Shown: positions 28,313-38,628, counted from the stretch's first letter. The stretch: DNA of 64,000 nucleotides from Firmicutes bacterium OM04-13BH (GCA_003481745.1 QULP01000003.1:124001-188000), one strand, 5' to 3'. Notes: a model not told the origin generated them from the letters alone. Translations and numbers: made by a program.

Positions 28313-29668
28313 CTATGCCTGTTTTTTCTTGATATCATTTATTTTACAGCACAGATACGCCATTGTCATCCAGAAAATATAATGAACACTTGAGTTTGCA
28401 TATAAGATTCTGGATTCCATAAAATCCGATAGTAAAATTCCACCGCAAAGCCCCATTAAAATAAATGTCGATGTATCTGTTTTTGTGAAAAGTGCTCTTA
28501 CAAAACGGATAAATACCATAATTAAAAAGACGAATAAAATTCCAAGTCCTACGACACCAGATGCTACCAGCGTTGTCACATAGACATTGTGAAGTCCGCC
28601 ATTATGAAGCGCCTGTGCGGTTCCTTTATCTAAATCTCTCTTTGCATATTCATAGATGCAATTTGCACCTGCACCAAATACAGGAGAATTTTTCCAGACT
28701 TTTAATCCGGCTTTCCAGATTTCCACTCGTCCGTTGCTGACACTGTTTGCATCTTCTTCTTCAAAAAATTCTTCGGTTCTTACAATTTCTGTTTTCTCTT
28801 CCTGTCCTTTCAAAGAACTTACTGCATCCGGAATCAATACAATGGTATGTTTTACAATCGGAGAGAGTGCCAACACACAGGCAAAAATGACAACTGACTT
28901 TAAAAGACTCTTTATGCAGGTTTTCCTATCCTTTGTGACTAGATTCTCTCTTTTGACCCAGACAAATCCAATTACAATCAGAATAAAAAAGACAAACGCT
29001 CCATAAGCACTTCTTGACTGTGTTAAAATCAGATACAGATATTGAATTACAATATTTGCAATCAGAAGTTTTTTCTTTTGTACTGACTTGTTTATCAGAT
29101 AAAGAGAAAATGCCGTGGAAATCACCGCCATCATTCCACCAGTGTTCGGGTTGAATAAGCCCCAGAGACGATTTTCAAACATTCCAAGATACTGATATCC
29201 ATTCGGAAGTTCATAGCACACTTGAACGGAAAGTAAAAATGTAATTAATGCAATTGAGGCATAAATAAGCGGCATAATCACATTCATCCAGGAAAAGATT
29301 TTTATTTTCTTTTCCACTTCCTCTTCCTCTTTCTGCCAGTACATATTAAAAACTAAAAGCAGTGAAGTGGTCATATAACCAAACGTAAAAATATTGCTGC
29401 TTAATTTGGTTCTCCAGTTTACAAGTATCGTGATTCCATTTGCAACACAGAACAAAAACAAGACCAGTGCAAATTTATTTTCCAGATAAGCTCTGTAGTT
29501 TTTTATCAAAAAGATGGCAAGCAAAACCGCTCCCCATACCAGACCTGCTTTTCTGAAAACTCCAAGATGAATCTTCAAAAATGCCGGTGCTCCAAGATAA
29601 GCAATTAACAGCATATACATGGCAAACCAGAACGGATCGCTTATCATCTTTCGTATATCGAGTTTCAT
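28313..29668 (-). CDS. O-antigen ligase/polymerase-like membrane protein (Wzy/WaaL family)
   Basis: 451 aa, about eleven membrane segments. A large extracytoplasmic loop (about 270-365) contains the family hallmarks NGRVEIWKAGLKVWKNSPVFGAG and NGGLHNVYVTTL, with Arg and His. LTQSRSAYGAF is the usual motif before it. With the flippase at 36337 and the WbaP-type initiator at 34857 it completes a Wzx/Wzy-type pathway that polymerises or ligates lipid-linked repeats outside the membrane. Confidence 0.87.
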   Translation of the reverse strand: MKLDIRKMISDPFWFAMYMLLIAYLGAPAFLKIHLGVFRKAGLVWGAVLLAIFLIKNYRAYLENKFALVLFLFCVANGITILVNWRTKLSSNIFTFGYMTTSLLLVFNMYWQKEEEEVEKKIKIFSWMNVIMPLIYASIALITFLLSVQVCYELPNGYQYLGMFENRLWGLFNPNTGGMMAVISTAFSLYLINKSVQKKKLLIANIVIQYLYLILTQSRSAYGAFVFFILIVIGFVWVKRENLVTKDRKTCIKSLLKSVVIFACVLALSPIVKHTIVLIPDAVSSLKGQEEKTEIVRTEEFFEEEDANSVSNGRVEIWKAGLKVWKNSPVFGAGANCIYEYAKRDLDKGTAQALHNGGLHNVYVTTLVASGVVGLGILFVFLIMVFIRFVRALFTKTDTSTFILMGLCGGILLSDFMESRILYANSSVHYIFWMTMAYLCCKINDIKKKQA

Positions 29669-29722
29669 ATTATAATTTATCCTTTCTTATACACGCTCGT
29701 TTACAAAAACTTTGAGCCTGCC

Positions 29723-30706
29723 TTATTTTTCAAAAGAAGATTTTTCCGGAAAATAAGACTGTAATAATTTTTTCAGCCATTCTTTTTCTTTTTCAAACTC
29801 AAGTTCCGGTTTATCGTCACTTAAACATAACATTTTATATTGTTTTGTCTTCAATGCCTGTTCAATGAGTTCATCGTCTTTTCCAATCGAATAAAATTTT
29901 CCAATATAAGGATTTCCAGGCTCGAACTGTCCTTTGGCAAACTGCCAGTAACGGCACAGCCATTGATTGACATCCATATTATTTCTCAATTTATGTTTAC
30001 AGGTTTCCTCTAATACTTCCGGTTCTTTCTCCCAGACTTCCTCAAACGTACTCTTTAAATATGCAAGCGGAATATGTGGATTGACAAATCCAGGAAACTG
30101 TTTGACCCCTAACATATAGATATTTTTTAATAATAATCGTTTATAATTTAAGGAAAACCATTTCTTGCGGTATTTTTTCAAAGTATCTTTTTTCAGAAAG
30201 TGGTCGTTTAATAATTCCAAATCGTTTGCAACAATGTGGTCAATTCCACCTTTTTTAAAGACATGTACTCTCTCAAGCGGACAGTCGCATGGCAGACCGT
30301 TTTTAAAGAAATGTTCCGGTCTCATCGGTGCAACAAAAAAAGTATCATCATTCGCATAGATAAAATGCTCTGCTAAATCTGGAATCCTATGTAAATTCAG
30401 TTCAATCACATGGGAGTTATAGGTAGGAAGATATTCTTTTGGAATATAATCGGTATGTTTTACAATATTTAATTTCGGATGATTTGCTTTCATCCATTTC
30501 GGTACATGCCCCCAGGTGATAAAATGAATCTTTCGAATCCATGGAAGATTTTTTTCAATTCCACGAAACAGATATTCCAGATTATCCCATTCACGGAAAC
30601 GGTTTGCACGTCCGTCTCCCTCTTCCTCTTTTAAGCAGGCTCTTTTTTCGGCAAGCCACTTCGGGTCGTTGCCATCGACCCATGGGATTACTAAATCAAT
30701 TTCCAT
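29723..30706 (-). CDS. Stealth-family hexose-phosphate transferase
   Basis: 327 aa. Conserved region 1 DLVIPWVDGNDPKW (residues 4-17), region 2 with YLFRGIEKNLPWIRKIHFIT and FIYANDDTFF, and HIPLAY further on. Stealth proteins transfer sugar-1-phosphate to make phosphodiester-linked polymers such as capsules. The start overlaps the end of the GT4 gene by 11 bases. This predicts phosphate in the backbone of the second polymer. Confidence 0.88.
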   Translation of the reverse strand: MEIDLVIPWVDGNDPKWLAEKRACLKEEEGDGRANRFREWDNLEYLFRGIEKNLPWIRKIHFITWGHVPKWMKANHPKLNIVKHTDYIPKEYLPTYNSHVIELNLHRIPDLAEHFIYANDDTFFVAPMRPEHFFKNGLPCDCPLERVHVFKKGGIDHIVANDLELLNDHFLKKDTLKKYRKKWFSLNYKRLLLKNIYMLGVKQFPGFVNPHIPLAYLKSTFEEVWEKEPEVLEETCKHKLRNNMDVNQWLCRYWQFAKGQFEPGNPYIGKFYSIGKDDELIEQALKTKQYKMLCLSDDKPELEFEKEKEWLKKLLQSYFPEKSSFEK

Positions 30707-31805
30707 GTTTCATCCCTCTCTTTTCCAGTATTTTTTGAATCGTATTAAGCATCTTTTCAAGACTTACTTCACTTTGTAATAACACTTCGGTTTCCGAACA
30801 TTTTTCAGAATGGAGTTCTTTTAATACAGCCTCCGCCCATTGTTTCTCTCCTTCCTCTAAAGAAAGAAAATGCATCTCTTTTGTCAGTCCCATTTCTTTT
30901 GGAACGGCTTCTTTGCTTCCAAAAGTCGGAAGTCCTGCTGCCTGTGCTTCAATCAGTGAAATCGGATACCCCTCAAACAGCGACGGAAATACAAATACAT
31001 TCATCACCTGAAGTACATCGGGCACATCTCTTCTGACCCCAAGAAAACGAACAGAGTCACGGATTCCAAGTGCTTCTGCCTCTTCTTCTAACTGTTTTTT
31101 CTGAGCTTCATCTCCGCCTCCACATAAAAGCAGAACGGCAGACGGCTCTTTTTTTTGAATTTCCTGAAAGATGCGAAATAAAAAGCTGTGATTTTTCTCT
31201 TTGGAAAGGCGTCCTACATGACCTACAACCGGTTCGTCTCCAAGTCCCAGTTCTTTGCGCATCTTCTCTTCTCGTTCTTTTGTGTAAGTATATTTTCGGA
31301 TATCGACTCCGTTTATAATAATCTGTGCTTCTTTCGCTTTCTCCCCAAACATCCAGACACCCGCTTCTTTCGAGCAGGCTAAGAGCTGATTGGCATAATT
31401 TGCCACCTGACGTCTGTTTTTCTTATGCATAAACAGCGTAAATTTTGTTCCTCTGTTTTCAGAGGAATGAGAATGGACGATCCGAAGCGGTACCTGATTT
31501 TTCTTTGCCGATTTTAAGGCTTCAATATTACTAATCGTTGTTTTGTTGGTCCAGAATACATCATACTGTGTCTGTTTAAAAATGGTATCCAGCTCTTTTC
31601 TTGACTGAAGAACACTTTTAGAACGTGGAGTCACATGATAAACCTTAGATCCGCCTGCTTTTAATTCGTCTTCAAACACAATCTCATCGTCATAAGCGAT
31701 AAAATCCATGCGATAGCTCTCACGGTCGAGTCCACGGTACACAGACATGATAAAAGCTTCCATTCCACCAAGCTGTCTTGACATTCCTTCAATTAAAATA
31801 TTCAT
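30696..31805 (-). CDS. GT4-family glycosyltransferase (EpsF-like)
   Basis: 369 aa, two Rossmann halves. N-terminal MNILIEGMSRQLGGMEAF with its acceptor-side glycine loop, middle VVGHVGRLSKEKNHSFL, and donor-site FPSLFEGYPISLIEAQAAGLP with the E-x7-E pattern. Retaining enzyme, cytoplasmic. It starts 2 bases from the CDP-glycerol transferase gene. Confidence 0.88.
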   Translation of the reverse strand: MNILIEGMSRQLGGMEAFIMSVYRGLDRESYRMDFIAYDDEIVFEDELKAGGSKVYHVTPRSKSVLQSRKELDTIFKQTQYDVFWTNKTTISNIEALKSAKKNQVPLRIVHSHSSENRGTKFTLFMHKKNRRQVANYANQLLACSKEAGVWMFGEKAKEAQIIINGVDIRKYTYTKEREEKMRKELGLGDEPVVGHVGRLSKEKNHSFLFRIFQEIQKKEPSAVLLLCGGGDEAQKKQLEEEAEALGIRDSVRFLGVRRDVPDVLQVMNVFVFPSLFEGYPISLIEAQAAGLPTFGSKEAVPKEMGLTKEMHFLSLEEGEKQWAEAVLKELHSEKCSETEVLLQSEVSLEKMLNTIQKILEKRGMKHGN

Positions 31806-31807
31806 AC

Positions 31808-33016
31808 TTAAAGACTCTCCTGCAATTTTTTAATCTCTTCATAATTTCGTTTGCAGTTATCGGTATCCCAAATCGTAAAAAATTCTTTCTCTCGATTTAG
31901 ATAAACTTCCGGATTTTTTAAATTTTCATCAATCGCACGTTTTAATGCTGTTTTTAACTCTTCAAATGTTTCACATACCGGTCCAAAACCATCTTCCTTA
32001 AAAGAAAAATACCCTTCTTCATACTGTGCTTTTCTGAATTTTTCATTATCAAACTGATAATAAATCATCGGTTTTCTCATATATGCAAAGTCATTAAAGA
32101 TACTTGAATAATCCGTAATCAAAAATGCGGATTCTTTTAATAACTGCTGAACGTCGTAGTGTTCCCAGTCTGCAATCTTTACGTGCTTGCTCTCTGTCTT
32201 AAAAAACGAGATAAATTTCTGCATATTTCTGTGTGGATAAAAGACCAGTTCCATTCCAGCATTTGCAAGCCATTCTTCAATTTCACTGCTTCTTAAGACT
32301 TCCATCCAGCGTTTGCAGTATTCCGTTGCCTCAAAACTGCTCATATCGTCTAAGGTTGCCGAAACGGAACTTGGAACAGAAATCCATTTTCTCCAGGTCG
32401 GCATGACCAGAATCTGATTTTTCTTTACTTTTGCATCATGCAGCCCATCGAGTCTTGCTATTCCGACGCATTTGACCCATCCATCCGGATAACCAAATTT
32501 TTCACAGATAAACTGATGCTCTCTTGGCGCAGTTGTGATAAACATCCGCATCTTCGTATTTTCATAATGTAAAAACGGCAGATCATTTTCAATGACACCA
32601 TGCTGTAAAAACACTCTGGTATTTTTTAAAATTCCATAGACCTCTAATAAATAGCAGACTGCCGCATTTGGCTTTCCGCCTTTTTGGGAACTGATATTAA
32701 TCGAAGCTGCCAGATAATATGCCCAATGTTTGATTGAGCCGTACTGAATCACTTCTCCCAAATTTTTAATTTTTTCATAATCTACGGATTCTTTGTTAAT
32801 CGCATAAACCACATCCTGCTCGGGATGCGCTTTTCTGATATATTTGTAAAGCCAATAACCATTGTCTCTGGCCTCATTATATTCTTCGCAAACCAGCCAC
32901 ATCTGTTTTCTCTTTTTTTTCAGACAGGCAGCATAGGGAATCGAAACCAGCATCTTAAGTCCTGAGACAAGGTCTGCCGGTTTGACAAATTCCAGTTTTT
33001 CTAAAAATCTACTCAT
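31808..33016 (-). CDS. CDP-glycerol glycerophosphotransferase family protein (TagB/TagF type)
   Basis: 402 aa. Single-domain size like TagB, smaller than polymerising TagF (~750). Motifs: FLQHGVIENDLP, ILVMPTWRKW, FYPHRNMQ and LITDYSSIFNDFAYMRKPMIYYQFD, the CDP-binding and catalytic signatures. It adds glycerol- or ribitol-phosphate to the repeat, so the polymer is teichoic-acid-like. Confidence 0.9.
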   Translation of the reverse strand: MSRFLEKLEFVKPADLVSGLKMLVSIPYAACLKKKRKQMWLVCEEYNEARDNGYWLYKYIRKAHPEQDVVYAINKESVDYEKIKNLGEVIQYGSIKHWAYYLAASINISSQKGGKPNAAVCYLLEVYGILKNTRVFLQHGVIENDLPFLHYENTKMRMFITTAPREHQFICEKFGYPDGWVKCVGIARLDGLHDAKVKKNQILVMPTWRKWISVPSSVSATLDDMSSFEATEYCKRWMEVLRSSEIEEWLANAGMELVFYPHRNMQKFISFFKTESKHVKIADWEHYDVQQLLKESAFLITDYSSIFNDFAYMRKPMIYYQFDNEKFRKAQYEEGYFSFKEDGFGPVCETFEELKTALKRAIDENLKNPEVYLNREKEFFTIWDTDNCKRNYEEIKKLQESL

Positions 33017-33026
33017 AAGCCACTCT

Positions 33027-33839
33027 CTATTTTCTAAGAAATTTTTTATAAAACAGTTCTCTTAAGCGGTTCGGAATCAGACAAATCATCATCTGACCTC
33101 CTGCACAGACCACAAAATCCAAAAAACTGCTCAGGCCGCTTTTCCATAAAAAAAGCCGGAAATGTAACATTGATTTTACATATTTCCAGCCACCTCTTCG
33201 TTTGTACATTCCTGTTCCAGCACGCATGTAAAGAAGGGTATCCGGAAGATTTCTCGCCTCAACTCCCAAAAGCAACATTCTCGCCCAGAGATAATAATCC
33301 TCAAACAGATAAAAATGCTGGTATCCTCCTGCTTTTTCCACTGCTTCTTTACGATACATCACACATGGATGATTAAACGGATTTCTTCTTCCCGCAAATT
33401 TCAGAATTTCTTCCTTCGATAAAGGAAGGGTTCTTTTTGCTTTACAATGCAAAATGTCTTTCTCAAATTCTACTACGGTACCACTTACAATGTCAATTCC
33501 TTCTTCTAAAACACGAAGCTGTTTTTCACAGCGGTCTTTGCATGCAATATCATCGGAATCCATTCTTGCAACCGCTTCATTTTTACAGCACTTTAAGCCC
33601 TCATTTAAGGCTCGTCCCAATCCCACATTTTCTTTTAATCGTAAAAGATGAAAGACCTCTTTATGAGCTTTTTGATTTTCTTCTAATACTGCATCCAGCT
33701 CTTTTGTCAGAGGTCCATCACATACCACCCAAAAATCATTCGTTTTAACCGTCTGATTCCAGATACTTTCAATGCTTTCTCTTAAGTATTCCGGATTTTC
33801 TTTTGCATACACAGACATTAAAACACTATATTCTGCCAT
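33027..33839 (-). CDS. GT2-family glycosyltransferase
   Basis: 270 aa. YSVLMSVYAKENPEYL, GLGRALNEGL and the metal-binding ARMDSDDIA motif near residue 96; a NPFNHPCVMYR motif follows. The C-terminal hydrophobic patch suggests membrane association. Co-directional, 10 bases before the CDP-glycerol gene. Confidence 0.88.
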   Translation of the reverse strand: MAEYSVLMSVYAKENPEYLRESIESIWNQTVKTNDFWVVCDGPLTKELDAVLEENQKAHKEVFHLLRLKENVGLGRALNEGLKCCKNEAVARMDSDDIACKDRCEKQLRVLEEGIDIVSGTVVEFEKDILHCKAKRTLPLSKEEILKFAGRRNPFNHPCVMYRKEAVEKAGGYQHFYLFEDYYLWARMLLLGVEARNLPDTLLYMRAGTGMYKRRGGWKYVKSMLHFRLFLWKSGLSSFLDFVVCAGGQMMICLIPNRLRELFYKKFLRK

Positions 33840-33874
33840 TTCCCAATTCTCCGTTTTTCTTTCTAATCCATTTC

Positions 33875-34864
33875 TTAATACAGATGTAATTTTTCTTTTA
33901 ATGCAAACAAAAAGAGTAAGAACCCTCCCTGCTGTTTCTGAATTAAACGATTACAAAACCTCTGCTGTCTGTTTCCAAGCTGACAGACTCCACTTGCTTT
34001 TTGAACCGTCTGATTCTTTAAATAACCAAGTATTTTCTGTTTTCTTTCTGATTTGGAAAACCGTTCATCCTGATAAATATCAAATAAACTATAAATGACC
34101 GCCCGCATGGTCTTATCAGCAAACTCGCGCATCACCTGTGCTCCTTCCAGACAGGCTTCGCTAAATGCGAATACTTCTCTCATTAAATGAATTCGTATCT
34201 CAATCTCATCTTCTCGATAAGAAGAAGTAATCGACTCCCCACGGCAGTCATATTCATAATATGCTTTCGGAACAAAGGCAATCGTTTCAATCTTTCTTAA
34301 ATAGGCAAGATTAAATAACAAATCCTCACCATAAGTATACTCGGTTGAAAAAAATTCTTTAATTTTTTCTTTTTTATATAGTTTATTACAGCAGGACTGA
34401 AGCAGACAATTCAAAATCAGATGTTCAATTTCCGATTCCATCTTTGCAACTGTCGTCACACATTCTTTTTGAGGGATGCGAATCACATCCCCCCTTGTCC
34501 CGCCATGAATTTCACGAAATCCACAGATTGCTTCATCTGCCTCATTTTTTTGTACCGCCTCATAAAGTTTCTGCGTCATTTCTTTGTCAATGGTATCATC
34601 GGAATCAACAAACTGTAAGTACTCTCCTCTTGCCTCTTTGATTCCACAATTTCTCGCACTGCTGACACCACCGTTTTCTTTTTGAATGATGCGGATTCTC
34701 TTATCCTGTTTTGCATATTCCTCACAGACCGCCACACTGTTATCGGTTGAACCATCATCAACTAAAATCAATTCCAAATCCGTGTACGTCTGATTTAAAA
34801 TACTTGCAATACAGCTTCCTACTTTATTTTCACGGTTATATACCGGAACAATAATACTAATCAT
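33875..34864 (-). CDS. GT2-family glycosyltransferase
   Basis: 329 aa. Classic GT2 head ISIIVPVYNRENKVG, VDDGSTDNS, ENGGVSSARN and QFVDSDDTID. The C-terminal third is alpha-helical and poorly conserved, as in many capsule GT2s. The ATG overlaps the end of the initiating transferase by 8 bases. Confidence 0.88.
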   Translation of the reverse strand: MISIIVPVYNRENKVGSCIASILNQTYTDLELILVDDGSTDNSVAVCEEYAKQDKRIRIIQKENGGVSSARNCGIKEARGEYLQFVDSDDTIDKEMTQKLYEAVQKNEADEAICGFREIHGGTRGDVIRIPQKECVTTVAKMESEIEHLILNCLLQSCCNKLYKKEKIKEFFSTEYTYGEDLLFNLAYLRKIETIAFVPKAYYEYDCRGESITSSYREDEIEIRIHLMREVFAFSEACLEGAQVMREFADKTMRAVIYSLFDIYQDERFSKSERKQKILGYLKNQTVQKASGVCQLGNRQQRFCNRLIQKQQGGFLLFLFALKEKLHLY

Positions 34865-36257
34865 TTTTCTTCTCTTTCTCAGGCTGGTGGCTTAAGGCAA
34901 TTGTTTCTTCCCCTTCCATGCCTTCGGTGCTTTCTTTCATAAACATAATTTTAAAGGTAGATAAAATCAATTTCAAATCATTGATAAACGAATAACTTTC
35001 AATGTACATCATATCTAATTTTAGTTTGTCATAGGCTGTGGTATTATACTTTCCGTAAATCTGGGCATAACCGGTCAATCCTGCCTTCACTTTTAAACGG
35101 AACGCAAATTCCGGAATTTCTTTTTCGTATTCTTTTGCAATTTCCGGACGCTCCGGTCTTGGTCCAACCAGACTCATATCACCTTTGATGATATTTAAAA
35201 GCTGCGGAAGTTCGTCTAATCGTGTTGCACGAATCACTTTTCCAACCGGTGTAATTCTGCTGTCTCCTGCTTTTGCAAGGCGCGCCACACCATCTTTTTC
35301 TGCATCTACTATCATACTTCTGAATTTATAGACATAAAATTCTTTTCCATCAATGGTTAAACGTTTCTGTTTAAACAAAACCGGTCCTTTGTCATAAGCC
35401 TTAATTGCAATTGCAGTCACCAGCATAAATGGAGATGCCACAATAAACATCAAAACAGAAACCACCAAATCCAGAGTCCTCTTTGCAAAACGCTGACCGA
35501 TATTTAATCCATAATTACGACACAGTAAAAGCGGAGTGTCAAATAAATGAAGCGTTTCTCCATTTCTTACAATGATATCTGAAACTTTCGGAGTCAGATA
35601 CACACGAATCGAATGTGCATAACAAAACTTTAAAATCTGGTTTCTGTCAGAGGAATGAATATCTCCTAAAAGTACACCACCATTTTCATATTCCAGAATT
35701 TTTTTCTGAATGGTTTCAAAATCTTCATCCACAGAAATCCGCTCTTTAATACGGAATTTATCTTTTCTCGTTGCAATTTTTCCACCCAGTTTTTCCACCG
35801 GATACTCTCCATAAATCAACAGAATATCACGTGGCGGGAAAATATAACTGAACAGCTTATCAAAAAAATACGAACAAATTCCAATTACAAGCAAATCTGC
35901 CAGCGTCATTGCAAGCAAGGGACGCACATCCGGCAGACGACGGTATAACAGCACAATCTGAAGATACATAATTACATTGGCACAAAGTCCGGACAATGCC
36001 TGAGAATAAATCAGATTGCCTCTTTTGATATAACCAATTTTAAATCCACCATAAATATATAAAAACAACAGCATAAATGCCGCATACACCAATACAATGA
36101 AAATATTTCCTTTTGCATAGAACGGCTCAATCCAAAGCCCCCTGCTGTAATATTTATTCCAGACATAATAAAAAATAAAAGATTCCAGTACCAGAATAAT
36201 CATTACGGCTATGCTTCTGACTAAACGCCGAAATTGTTCTCTCTTTACACCTTTCAT
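34857..36257 (-). CDS. Polyprenyl-phosphate hexose-1-phosphate transferase (WbaP/EpsE-like initiating enzyme)
   Basis: 466 aa. Five N-terminal membrane segments, a soluble CoA-binding-like middle domain and a catalytic bacterial sugar transferase domain from about residue 260: KRTLDLVVS, KQKRLTIDGKEF, YKFRSM, TRLDELPQLLNIIKGDMSLVGPRPE and KAGLTGYAQI. It starts the repeat unit by moving hexose-1-phosphate onto undecaprenyl phosphate. It is the only such enzyme seen here, so the rhamnan must be primed by another gene, for example tagO elsewhere. Confidence 0.92.
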   Translation of the reverse strand: MKGVKREQFRRLVRSIAVMIILVLESFIFYYVWNKYYSRGLWIEPFYAKGNIFIVLVYAAFMLLFLYIYGGFKIGYIKRGNLIYSQALSGLCANVIMYLQIVLLYRRLPDVRPLLAMTLADLLVIGICSYFFDKLFSYIFPPRDILLIYGEYPVEKLGGKIATRKDKFRIKERISVDEDFETIQKKILEYENGGVLLGDIHSSDRNQILKFCYAHSIRVYLTPKVSDIIVRNGETLHLFDTPLLLCRNYGLNIGQRFAKRTLDLVVSVLMFIVASPFMLVTAIAIKAYDKGPVLFKQKRLTIDGKEFYVYKFRSMIVDAEKDGVARLAKAGDSRITPVGKVIRATRLDELPQLLNIIKGDMSLVGPRPERPEIAKEYEKEIPEFAFRLKVKAGLTGYAQIYGKYNTTAYDKLKLDMMYIESYSFINDLKLILSTFKIMFMKESTEGMEGEETIALSHQPEKEKKND

Positions 36258-36336
36258 CCATCCAACCTCTTAATATTCTTAGTCTCTTAACATTCATCTT
36301 AACATTTTGTTCAAGAAGATTCAACATTTACTTCAT

Positions 36337-37734
36337 TTATCTGTTTTTTATTGTACCTAAAATCTCCTTTAATTCCTTACGGAATACAAATAAAGTCAAC
36401 AATCCTCCCACAAAAACAGTTAACACATTGATGATGGCATTTGCATGCAGATAAATATAACTTACTCCAATGTAAACAATTGTCCATGCAACAATGAATT
36501 TCAAATCGATTGAAACCTGAATTTCTTTTTTCAGCAGATAAGCACGAATCGTATTATTTACCATAAAACCTAAAAACAGGGCAATACTTGCTCCCTGTAC
36601 CCCAACAACCGGTAATAACAGATGCACGCTGACTACATTTACCACACTTCCTGCCACTGTGGTATAAAACAATACATTATTTTTCTTAATTGCAGTAAAG
36701 ATATTTCCAAAGAAACTGCTGATGCAGGAAACAATGGTTGCAAGCAGATAATACGGTACCAACTGTTTTGCGTCCGCATAAGATTCATTAATCATAATCG
36801 GGAAGATAACTGAAATTGCAGGAATCAGCATTAAAAGCCCCATGCATAAAAACTTGATATAAGAATTTAAAGCAGTGGTATAAAATTCTCCCTGATTCGT
36901 CTGCTTCTGTGCTTCTCTTGAATAAGACATTTCCTGCCATGCCATATTAAAGCAGGTCGTAAACAACGTAATAAACGAAGAAAATCTTCCGGCAATCGAA
37001 TACAGACCATTTTCACTGACTGATAAAACATTTGAAATTGCGACACGGTTATAGGAAGTTAAAAACCAATATGCCACAGAATTCATGCAAAGCGGAAGTG
37101 AGAAAATCAGCATCCTTTTGAATAAATCTTTATCAAAGGCTGACACAGAAATCAGCTTTGGCAGCTTGATTCCCCATCCAAGCACTACGATGTTGACCAG
37201 ATATCCGATACAGGCAGAGATAAACAGTGCACTGTAATCCATGTGGAAATATACAATAAATAAAATGTTACATGCTACAGTTACAAAAGAGCTGACCAGA
37301 CCAGATGTGGTATATAACGCATTTTTTCCATAGGTTCTTGCAAGATATCCAACTAAAGTCTGAATGTTCATCATAATACCATACAGATAGATAAGTGGAA
37401 GATACTTGATATCAAAGATACATCCTGCTCCAAATAACACGATGGTATAAAGTACCGTAGAACCGGTGAAAATCGCAATTCCACTGGTAATCGGCTTTTT
37501 CCGCTCTTCTCCTTCATATTCAAAGGCAAAACGCATGATTCCGCTCCAGATATCCAGAAACAGAATCGAGCACAAGAAGTTAATATACGCAGTTGCAAGG
37601 TCATACGTTCCAAGATCTGCTTTGTCGATATATTTGGTATAAATCGGAAGCAGGAAGAACGTAATCAATTTATGTAACACCGTACCTATAAAATAGATAC
37701 CTGAAGTTTTTACAAATTTCCAAAGATTCTTCAC
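36337..37734 (-). CDS. Oligosaccharide flippase (Wzx, MOP superfamily)
   Basis: 465 aa from the GTG at 37734, which has AAGGAG 7 bases upstream. An in-frame ATG at 37764 lies inside the licD gene and has no ribosome site. About 12-14 membrane segments. N-terminal GTVLHKLITFFLLPIYTKYIDKADLG is the polysaccharide_synt pattern, with a positively charged pore expected. It flips lipid-linked repeats outward for the Wzy-like protein. Confidence 0.88.
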   Translation of the reverse strand: MKNLWKFVKTSGIYFIGTVLHKLITFFLLPIYTKYIDKADLGTYDLATAYINFLCSILFLDIWSGIMRFAFEYEGEERKKPITSGIAIFTGSTVLYTIVLFGAGCIFDIKYLPLIYLYGIMMNIQTLVGYLARTYGKNALYTTSGLVSSFVTVACNILFIVYFHMDYSALFISACIGYLVNIVVLGWGIKLPKLISVSAFDKDLFKRMLIFSLPLCMNSVAYWFLTSYNRVAISNVLSVSENGLYSIAGRFSSFITLFTTCFNMAWQEMSYSREAQKQTNQGEFYTTALNSYIKFLCMGLLMLIPAISVIFPIMINESYADAKQLVPYYLLATIVSCISSFFGNIFTAIKKNNVLFYTTVAGSVVNVVSVHLLLPVVGVQGASIALFLGFMVNNTIRAYLLKKEIQVSIDLKFIVAWTIVYIGVSYIYLHANAIINVLTVFVGGLLTLFVFRKELKEILGTIKNR

Positions 37735-37745
37735 AGTAATTCTCC

Positions 37746-38564
37746 TTATTTGGTTTTCCACCATGCTTTAAAATCATGATGGGTGACACGTTGTTCTACC
37801 GGTGGCAGGGTCATATAATCGCCATATTCAATTGTAAGATAGGTATCATAGCCTTTTGGCGCACGGAAATATTCGCCCTCAAATTCCAATTCAACTGCTT
37901 CTGAAAAAATTTCGGCCGGCATCATATCTTTTTCTTTATAACCGCCCACCAGACAGCCCACATACTTTGCCCCCTCTACCGGATACTTCTGACTTAAATG
38001 GTCTACCATACGGATAAAATTCTTTCCGCCAATCAGTCTTCTGACAGCCCAGAATACAAACCGTTTTGTATTTCCTGTAGTATGGTTTCCTTTTACACCT
38101 TTAAAACTCTGAAATCCTCTGTAACGCTGTTTTTCCAGATACAAACATTTTCTGACATGTTTGATATAATCCTCTTTTTTCTCCCCTGGGAGTCCATCAT
38201 AAGGAAAAATATCTACATAAATTCCCATTGGACAGTTGACTTCGATATTTTCTTTTAAAATTGTACGAGTATCAACTGCTTTTCCAAAGGCATAAATATA
38301 TCCCTTTGTATTTTTGTGATTTACTACTTTATAACAGGAACCTTCCTGATTCATAATCTGCTCTAATTTTTCATAGTCTTTTCTTGGCATCCATATATCA
38401 AGGTCATCATCCCACGGAATATATCCTTTATGTCGGACTGCCCCAAGCAGAGTTCCATCCGACATAAAGTATTTCAGATGATATGCCTTACAAAGTTTAT
38501 CTATTTCTCTTAAGATTCCAAGCTGTATTTCTTTTAATTCGGCAATCTCTGTAATTTCCTGCAT
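37746..38564 (-). CDS. LicD-family phosphotransferase
   Basis: 272 aa. Nucleotidyltransferase-fold core: YFMSDGTLLGAVRHKG, IPWDDDLDIWMPRKDY (DDDxD metal site, about residues 50-55) and YVDIFPYDGLP. LicD enzymes place phosphocholine or similar phosphodiesters on teichoic acids and capsules. It is the first gene of the minus-strand operon and is divergent from the Pce homologue. No choline kinase or CTP:phosphocholine cytidylyltransferase is in the window, so choline itself is inferred from the neighbouring choline-binding-type repeats. Confidence 0.88.
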   Translation of the reverse strand: MQEITEIAELKEIQLGILREIDKLCKAYHLKYFMSDGTLLGAVRHKGYIPWDDDLDIWMPRKDYEKLEQIMNQEGSCYKVVNHKNTKGYIYAFGKAVDTRTILKENIEVNCPMGIYVDIFPYDGLPGEKKEDYIKHVRKCLYLEKQRYRGFQSFKGVKGNHTTGNTKRFVFWAVRRLIGGKNFIRMVDHLSQKYPVEGAKYVGCLVGGYKEKDMMPAEIFSEAVELEFEGEYFRAPKGYDTYLTIEYGDYMTLPPVEQRVTHHDFKAWWKTK

Positions 38565-38628
38565 CTTAAACCTCCATTTCCTATTTTTTTATTATCTTTC
38601 TTTTTCACTTTTAAACCACTCTCGAAGT

